Below, piece after piece: positions 5,333-5,659 of a stretch of DNA of 5,659 nucleotides. Numbering within the stretch: the stretch's first letter is position 1; each line of letters begins with the position of its first letter. The position numbers and the translations under genes are program-made. Origin of the DNA: JBMFLE01 sp049971355 (GTDB lineage Bacteria; Patescibacteriota; Patescibacteriia; UBA2591; UBA4787); assembly GCA_049971355.1 (NCBI GenBank), contig JBMFLE010000039.1, positions 1-5,659 of the forward strand, written 5' to 3'. The notes beneath the pieces were generated by a model. The model had not been told where the DNA came from, did not search any database, and worked only from the letters and a program-made list of their open reading frames with translations.

Positions 5333-5391
5333 TCGCTGGAGAGTCCAATTTTTTTTCGGCGGGCTAAAAATTAAAAACAATAAGCAGTTTT

Positions 5392-5659
5392 TCATCTGAA
5401 TCTTTTCTTTAATGATCCTATTACTCTTGCCAGCACATTAATATCCATATTATCTAAATCTCTTAAACTTTTTCTCAGGGTCGCCTCAGGAACATTCAAA
5501 GATTCCACTGTTGGTATGTTTTGATAATCCATAGTTCGCAAATTTACTTTTTCATTAATTATATCTCTCAACAATCTGATTACTGATTCATTTGGAGTGT
5601 TGATCATTCGCGATACTAATAATCTTAATCCATAATCAGATTTTTTCTTATCTTTCCTT
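5392..5659 (-). CDS. 3' end of an unidentified leftward gene (partial)
   Basis: A minus-strand frame ends at the TGA at 5394-5392 and stays open to the right edge, giving 88 visible codons. An ATG at 5607 would give a 71-aa protein, but the 17 codons upstream of it (RKDKKKSDYGLRLLVSR) are also open and protein-like, so the gene probably starts outside the window. The visible part is charged and helical, with IRLLRDIINEKVNL, then a segment ESLNVPEATLRKSLRDLD and a basic end, IGSLKKRFR. No membrane segment, metal site or recognised family motif is visible. I do not recognise the protein. It converges on the rightward ATP-grasp and methyltransferase unit. Confidence 0.6.
   Translation of the reverse strand, partial: RKDKKKSDYGLRLLVSRMINTPNESVIRLLRDIINEKVNLRTMDYQNIPTVESLNVPEATLRKSLRDLDNMDINVLARVIGSLKKRFR

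Larger units (their letters stand above)
5017..5391. other. GC-richer non-coding region with nested palindromes
   Basis: I see no credible gene in these 375 bases between the terminator and the end of the leftward gene at 5392. Open frames exist on both strands, but their translations are low-complexity, rich in Arg, Ser and Ala, and follow the palindromes. The stretch holds CGCTCGC twice (5104-5110 and 5114-5120), a 122-base inverted-repeat element and a 13-bp hairpin, listed separately. A T8 run lies at 5349-5356. The mix of GC-rich palindromes and long A or T runs contrasts with the neighbouring genes and looks like a dispersed intergenic repeat family. Confidence 0.65.

Noticed and set aside
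5166..5348. 60-codon minus-strand open frame inside the palindromic region
   Set aside because: It overlaps the previous spurious frame and is made mostly of hairpin sequence; composition is not protein-like.
4943..5395. 150-codon open frame on the minus strand across the spacer
   Set aside because: Its translation is a run of Arg/Ser/Ala/Gly-rich low-complexity segments that track the inverted repeats and read through the strong terminator hairpin; no domain or start signal is visible.

Overview
The window is AT-rich coding DNA separated by two GC-richer, palindrome-laden intergenic stretches (48-348 and 4947-5391). Standard stop codons, very tight gene packing, weak or absent Shine-Dalgarno sequences, a stand-alone cyanophycin-synthetase-like ATP-grasp enzyme and a short XRE regulator together suggest a candidate-phyla-radiation bacterium (Patescibacteria, Parcubacteria-like). 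This placement is an impression from gene style, not a phylogenetic result.

Left part (1-348): the first 15 codons of a leftward gene run off the left edge (1-47). About 300 non-coding bases follow, holding three hairpins, one of which is flanked by T7 tracts on both strands and could terminate transcription from either side.

Central part (349-3033, minus strand) is a compact restriction-modification operon. In transcription order it encodes a short XRE-type HTH regulator (3033-2808), a DNA methyltransferase with DPFMGSG and TSPPY motifs (2805-1597), a small PD-(D/E)XK-fold protein (1592-1134) and a TdeIII-type restriction endonuclease (1131-349). Gaps between genes are only 2-4 bases. The regulator first, methylase second and nuclease last is the order expected if modification must precede cutting. 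The regulator has an oddity: its ATG is one base out of frame with its body, at an A4 run. The small nuclease-like gene between methylase and endonuclease is the least explained member.

Right part (3066-4946, plus strand) starts divergently from the R-M operon across about 32 bases. It encodes a soluble ATP-grasp ligase (406 aa) and then a membrane-anchored SAM methyltransferase that resembles the FAM173/ATPSCKMT lysine methyltransferases. Their junction carries three copies of one sequence, AGTAAYGGGGT, one inverted. These copies can form two mutually exclusive RNA stems, one of which covers a possible start codon of the methyltransferase. A strong GC-rich hairpin (4981-5013) ends this unit.

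Far right (5017-5659): a non-coding region with a 122-base element bounded by perfect 20-bp inverted repeats and a separate 13-bp hairpin, then the 3' end of a leftward gene of unknown function that runs off the right edge. No tRNA, rRNA, CRISPR array, transposase or integrase was seen.
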